The position numbers and the translations under genes were made by a program. From the NCBI GenBank assembly GCA_018127085.1, contig CM030720.1:434001-498000 (forward strand): a stretch of DNA of 64,000 bases, written 5' to 3'. The DNA comes from Pneumocystis sp. 'macacae' (Eukaryota > Ascomycota > Pneumocystomycetes > Pneumocystales > Pneumocystaceae). How positions within the stretch are numbered: position 1 is the first letter of the stretch; each line of letters starts with the position of its first letter. Shown here in pieces: positions 59,845-64,000 of the stretch. The notes beneath the pieces are model-generated. The model saw nothing but the letters and a program-made list of their open reading frames with translations. It ran no database searches and was not told the origin of the DNA.

Positions 59845-60837
59845 ATGGATGAATCTATGGTTTATTTGACTTCTGATAATGATAAATCAAAAAATGATTT
59901 AAAAGATAAAATACAGGAAGAAAAAGTATTTAGAATAAGAGACGTAAACTCAGGAAATTTTTCTAATGAAGAGAACACATATGTTTTAAAAAAAGAGGAG
60001 AAATATATGCATTCTTTGGAAAACACGAGCCAATTTCAAAAAATTAAACAAGATTCTTCAAATAAAAGGAAATTGACAAAATTTGTCTCAACTATTATTA
60101 ATAATGTAAAGCATGCATGGATTAGGGCAAAGAGTGACTATCAAGAGTCATTAAAACGAAGAAATAGGCGTTTATTAATTAAAAAATATGCACGCTCACA
60201 TCCTTTACGTCAGCAAAAAAATACAGCAAAAATGAAAAGACGTGCACCTTTTCCTAAAAAAAATAAAGAGGCGGTTTCTGAAAAGGCAGTGCATGAAGCT
60301 ATGTCGAATGCATCAACGTTTTCGACTACTTTTCAATCATGTACTGAATGGTTACCTACTGATCCATTCAAAGTTCGTGGATCGCATGCACTTTTAGAAA
60401 CTTTAGATAAAGAAAATAACATAACCTCCTCAGAAACATTGAGCGTAATGAATCAGCAATTGGAAATATCAATGGAAAAGTCACTTGAGGTAGAAGCTAT
60501 ATACTGCGAAGTAACATCTTTAAAGGAAGAACTGGAAGAAGCAAGAAAACGACTCGAAATGTTTGAAAAGAAATATGGTTTATTTGAGGACCTCTTTGTC
60601 AAAGCAATGGATAATGACTTAAAAACATGTATTGTTTCTGAAACTGAAAATTACGCAATGAATAACATAAAACGTTCATCACTAGATTCTTCTCAGAAAG
60701 AAATTGTGTCCGAAAATGATCCATATGTTTTTGATTCTAATAAAAATCGCGAACTTGACGACGATCCTTCTCTTGAAATATTGTCTCCTGTTGTCCTGCA
60801 AAATAAAAGTTATAGTTACAATCTTGCTACAATCTAG
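59845..60837 (+). CDS. Unknown 330-residue coiled-coil protein
   Basis: Intron-less ORF that I do not recognise. The N-terminus is acidic and Ser/Asn/Lys-rich (residues 1-75). A strongly basic stretch follows (about residues 98-150: AWIRAKSDYQESLKRRNRRL, KKYARSHPLRQQKNTAKMKR), which could be a nuclear-localisation or nucleic-acid-binding region. TEWLPTDPFKVRGSHALLET (about 170-190) is the most ordered-looking segment. A coiled coil lies at about 205-250 (VTSLKEELEEARKRLEMFEK), and the tail is acidic. The AT-rich codon use matches the neighbours. There is no signal peptide or membrane helix. Being single-exon is unusual for this genome at this length. It lies divergent from UTP6 and upstream of an MFS transporter in the same direction. 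Confidence 0.7.
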   Translation: MDESMVYLTSDNDKSKNDLKDKIQEEKVFRIRDVNSGNFSNEENTYVLKKEEKYMHSLENTSQFQKIKQDSSNKRKLTKFVSTIINNVKHAWIRAKSDYQESLKRRNRRLLIKKYARSHPLRQQKNTAKMKRRAPFPKKNKEAVSEKAVHEAMSNASTFSTTFQSCTEWLPTDPFKVRGSHALLETLDKENNITSSETLSVMNQQLEISMEKSLEVEAIYCEVTSLKEELEEARKRLEMFEKKYGLFEDLFVKAMDNDLKTCIVSETENYAMNNIKRSSLDSSQKEIVSENDPYVFDSNKNRELDDDPSLEILSPVVLQNKSYSYNLATI

Positions 60838-61140
60838 ACGTTTTTGTATACGTATTTAAATATTTTAACTGCTGTCTTGACGTATTTTTATCAAGGATTT
60901 ATCAATTATTTCATAATTTATCAGTCATCACATTTTTTTGAAAAAAAGATGCATATTTTTAAATTTATAGGTTTTTTGGTCTTTTTTACATTTAGAACAT
61001 ATTATCCTCGGTTTTTTTATATTCATACAAAAATATATCAATATTTGAGGGTTTATTGTTGTATTTTTATATCGTGCGTTTTATTGCTATCGTTTTTAGG
61101 AAAACAAATGTTTAACTAATTTTAAAAGATTAGGTTTTAT
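60838..61140. other. T-rich spacer before the MFS gene
   Basis: About 300 bp after the coiled-coil gene. An ORF-like string rich in Phe/Tyr/Ile (60,844-61,119) simply follows the T-richness and has no recognisable domain, so I treat the region as 3' UTR and promoter. Confidence 0.4.
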
Positions 61141-61141
61141 T

Positions 61142-63184
61142 ATATGGTATTTTTTTAATCTAATATTTAGATATTCAAACTAATATGGTATTTTTTTCAG
61201 GGTGAACGGATTGTTTGTGAAGATTGTATTGAGAAGATAATTTCTCGAGTGAAGCATGACTGGACCAAACCCGTAGATCAGGATAATATACATGTGTCTT
61301 CCTATGATCCTTACAGAGTGAAACTTAATCATGATGATCCTGAGCATCCATATATGTGGAGCTTAAAAAAAAAAGCTTTATACTTTGTTATTGTGTTTTT
61401 TATGACTTTTATTATGTAAGTTTTTTTTATTCGTTAAAGACAGATATTTATAATTTAAAGATTCTCATCTCTCACATTTTATGTATATTTTACCTAAATA
61501 CATGTTTAAGCTAATTTATTAAAGGTTCCACATTTATTGGTTAAACCGGAACTGCATAGGTATCTTCTTTTATTATCTATGTAAATCATTTTTGTATCCT
61601 TCAGAGTATTGTAATGTGAATATAGAATGTTAATTGGACTTGCATTTGGGCCATTGATTGGCGCAGTAGGTTTACCTATATCATTTTATGTATATTGAAA
61701 TACTAAAGCCTTTATCAAAATATTATGGACATAAAAGATTGTTTTTGGTATTTGCTTTTGTATTTATGGGTATGTAGAGTATTTTTTTGATTTTTTTCTT
61801 ACTAAAAAATAAAATATAATAGCTATTAATTTATGTCTTGTAGCGTCATCATACCGAACTTTAACGACAATTATGCTTCGATTCTTAAGTGGATGTAGGT
61901 TATGTATTAGGGAAAGACTTTAAGTTAATTAATGTAAAAGTGTTGGGTGGCATAGTTTTTAGTTCGTGTAGACTTTCAATATTTGATATATTTAATGAAA
62001 CTAAAACTTCTTTTCCTGGAATTTTACTTCATACTTCTATTATGTTAGGACTTCATACAGGTCCTATACTTGGTTTACTTATAGAGAAATACAAAAATAC
62101 TATGTGGTCATTTTGGATTGTTTTTATTTTATCAAGTTCTATATTTATACTAGGAGTAATAGTACTAGAAGAGGCCTCACCAGAAATTATTTTAAATAAA
62201 AGAATATCTAGACTACGCTGGATAACAGGCTCTTCACGATTTATTGCTTGTATAGAAGATAAAAAACCGTTAAAATATGTTTTTATATCGATATTAAAAA
62301 TGTCTTTGGGTATTTTCTTTTCTAGTTTGAATTTAATTAATATTTAGATATTTTAACTAAGGATTATGTGGCATTGTTTATTATTATTAGCAAAATTGTT
62401 TTATTTAGTACATCGTTTCTTGTATTGTTTGTAAGTGATATTGTTATAATTTTTTAACTAATTTTGAATAGGCGCACCCGTTTTCATTGATGCAAACGTA
62501 TAAATTAGATGTACCAGAAACGTATATTTCTCTACTTTTTCATACTTTTGGTGCACTTCTTGCGATTTTATATTATAAAGTCCAATCTAGATTGCTTGTG
62601 GAACAATTAAAATGTAATAAAATTGAAAAGAAACTTCTTCATCCTGTTATATTATATCCTGTTTACATAATTGGTAAAAATTATTATTTAATAATATTTT
62701 TGACATTTAATAGCACTGTTTTGGATGGCATTTACTACTAAGGAAAATTTCCATCGTTTAGTTCCCTTCTTGTCTCATGCTGTTCTTGGATTTTCGGAAA
62801 CACTAGTATTGGTATATATGATATGCAGTAAATTTTCATTTGTTAACACTTATATAGGATGGTCTTGAACAATATATTGAGATTTCTTATTCAGAAGAGC
62901 CTCAAGCTGCTAATATTAATTTGTCTTTTCCTCTCCTGGTTATTGCTGCCATTCTTCATGGATTTATAAAGAGTTTATTCATTCTTATATAAAAATATAT
63001 TAACTTATTTTTTTAGTATCCTTAAAAGGTAAATTATCTATTCTTATCATCATTCTTGCTTCTCTTAATATTTTTTCGTATTTTGTCCCTTTCAGTATAT
63101 CTAATTTTAATTTGATTAATAATAATATATATAGTTTTATTTATTTTTGGACCTGCTTTTAGGTCTAAAACTCAGGAAAAATGA
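61142..63184 (+). CDS. DHA1-type MFS transporter (drug:H+ antiporter family)
   Basis: Twelve-spanner of the plasma membrane, likely exporting drugs or polyamines; the substrate is not predictable. A first coding exon at 61,201 reads GERIVCEDCIEKIISRVKHD, then YRVKLNHDDPEHPYMWSLKK and KALYFVIVFFMTFIM, the usual DHA1 lead-in. The start is probably an ATG just before, in a mini-exon near 61,142-61,185. IGLAFGPLIGAVGLPI and PLSKYYGHKRLFLVFAFVFM follow. A donor GTAGGT then joins LRFLSG to LLGGIVFSSCRLSIFDIF, and LHTSIMLGLHTGPILGLLIE comes next. EEASPEIILNKRISRLRWIT is the central-loop signature. The second half includes MQTYKLDVPETYISLLFHTF and FWMAFTTKENFHRLVPFLSH. A last exon FGPAFRSKTQEK supplies the usual short cytosolic tail. 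Several motifs are diverged but no break is visible. Confidence 0.75.
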
Positions 63185-63469
63185 TTATTTTTCTAACGAT
63201 CTGTTTTTGTCTTATAAAACTTTTTAATATATATTATTTTCTATATTAATTTATTTTTATTTAAATCTTATAATTTGTTTTATTTACTGTTTATCATTGT
63301 AAAATTGTATTTTATTTTACAGGTTTAATATAAAGTCTTTGAAGATAATTAATATAGGTTTAAAACCAAGCATTTTTATTAAATAATATTGTTTATATAT
63401 CTTTTAAAATTAATATTTTTATATCTGGAGTTTGTTAAAATTTGTAAATAAATTGCAAAAGGGCTATAT
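63185..63469. other. Spacer MFS gene/NUC1
   Basis: About 285 bp, very AT-rich, carrying the MFS terminator and NUC1 promoter. No specific site is recognised. Confidence 0.4.
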
Positions 63470-64000
63470 ATGATAAAAGATAAACGAAATTTGATAGGAT
63501 TGTTTAGTACTGGTGTTTTAAGCGGAGGAATAATTACTTTCTCTTCTATTTATTTTTTAAATAAACAATTTGTAAAAGAAGCAGCAAATACGGTTGAATC
63601 GGAATCTAAAACTCCAAATCATAGTAGTAAAAATCCAGTTAATCCTCCTGGTTTGTATCAATATTGTAATCCACGGCCAATTAGTGACCGTTTAATTCGA
63701 AAAGGATATATTTCTTATTATGACAGACGTTTAAGAGTTCCTGCTTGGGTATATTGTTGTTTTTAGATTGAAAACTCTTTTTAATCTTCTATAAAGGTTT
63801 TGATACACATTACTCCAACATCTTTGAAAACTATTCGTGGAAACCGTAAATATTCAAACTTTAAAGAAGATCCTTATATACCTGAGAAGTTTCGTGCTAA
63901 ATTAAGTGATTATTTTCATAGTGGATATGATAGAGGACATCTTGTACGTTATATGAGTGAAATATATTATTATTGATGGGTTAAGGCACCAGCGGCAAAT
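63470..64000 (+). CDS. NUC1: Mitochondrial endonuclease G (Nuc1), 3' end beyond the window
   Basis: DNA/RNA non-specific nuclease of the mitochondrial intermembrane space. The start at 63470 gives MIKDKRNLIGLFSTGVLSGG, a basic stretch followed by one hydrophobic segment that should act as presequence and inner-membrane anchor. NPPGLYQYCNPRPISDRLIR and GYISYYDRRLRVPAWV follow. After an intron come LIHITPTSLKTIRGNRKYSN, FKEDPYIPEKFRAKLSDYF and SGYDRGHL. A last visible intron (donor GTACGT, acceptor TTAAG) joins DRGHL to APAAN at the window end, restoring the DRGH catalytic motif context (DRGH-x-APAAN). The catalytic His is present. Truncation is only by the window. Confidence 0.92.

Noticed and set aside
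61142..63184. The MFS transporter as a pseudogene because of many short broken frames
   Set aside because: Breaks coincide with short introns, and conserved DHA1 blocks occur in order from the lead-in motif to the cytosolic tail.

Overview
This is nuclear DNA from a fungus, almost certainly an ascomycete. Genes carry many small introns (mostly about 40-60 nt, GT..AG, often with a CTAAC/CTGAT-like branch site). Most of the window is very AT-rich, and gene spacing is short. Several families point to Ascomycota: an MBF/SBF APSES-ankyrin factor, a membrane-anchored Mga2/Spt23 factor, End3, a DUF2034/Rrg7 protein, an Eos1-like protein and a Git1-type permease. AT-richness plus dense short introns resembles early-diverging Taphrinomycotina such as Pneumocystis. 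That placement is an inference from style, not from a phylogeny. The window contains no ribosomal RNA, no convincing tRNA, no CRISPR and no transposon.

Layout, left to right: glutaminyl-tRNA synthetase (minus, 3' cut by the window edge); MBF DNA-binding subunit (minus); glycolipid-transfer protein (minus); Imp2 inner-membrane peptidase (minus), divergent from PMS1 (plus); then a striking GC-rich island (about 10.6-13.85 kb) holding SPC24 (minus), FIS1 (plus), an RNF115/126-like RING E3 (plus) and the 3' end of END3 (minus). After it come an RRG7-like nuclease-fold protein (plus), GPI inositol-deacylase BST1 (minus), GIT1-like permease (plus), an EOS1-like membrane protein (plus), TAD3 (minus), MGA2/SPT23 (plus), SEY1 (minus), TRS130 (plus), a kelch protein (plus), a conserved fungal protein of unknown function with ATP-grasp flavour (minus), ATP2 (minus), GLC3 (minus), GDH2 (minus), COG4 (minus), an ICT1/Pth4-type peptidyl-tRNA hydrolase (plus), UTP6 (minus), an unknown coiled-coil protein (plus), a DHA1-type MFS transporter (plus), and NUC1/endonuclease G (plus, cut by the window edge).

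The genes are mostly housekeeping and do not form a cluster. Recurrent themes are mitochondria (IMP2, FIS1, RRG7, ATP2, ICT1, NUC1, GDH2), ER/Golgi membrane work (BST1, EOS1, SEY1, TRS130, COG4, MGA2), the cell cycle (MBF, SPC24) and mismatch repair (PMS1).

The most unusual structure is in base composition and introns. The GC-rich island is native, because SPC24 and END3 run across its edges with intact splicing. A FIS1 intron is built from CCCTA/CCCTAA telomere-like words. A set of abnormally long introns (271-625 nt) in otherwise ordinary genes is packed with GCATATA/TATATGC/GTATAC words. Most exon joins below were worked out by hand from reading frame, splice signals and family conservation. 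Coordinates give the span from start to stop codon on the genome, introns included.
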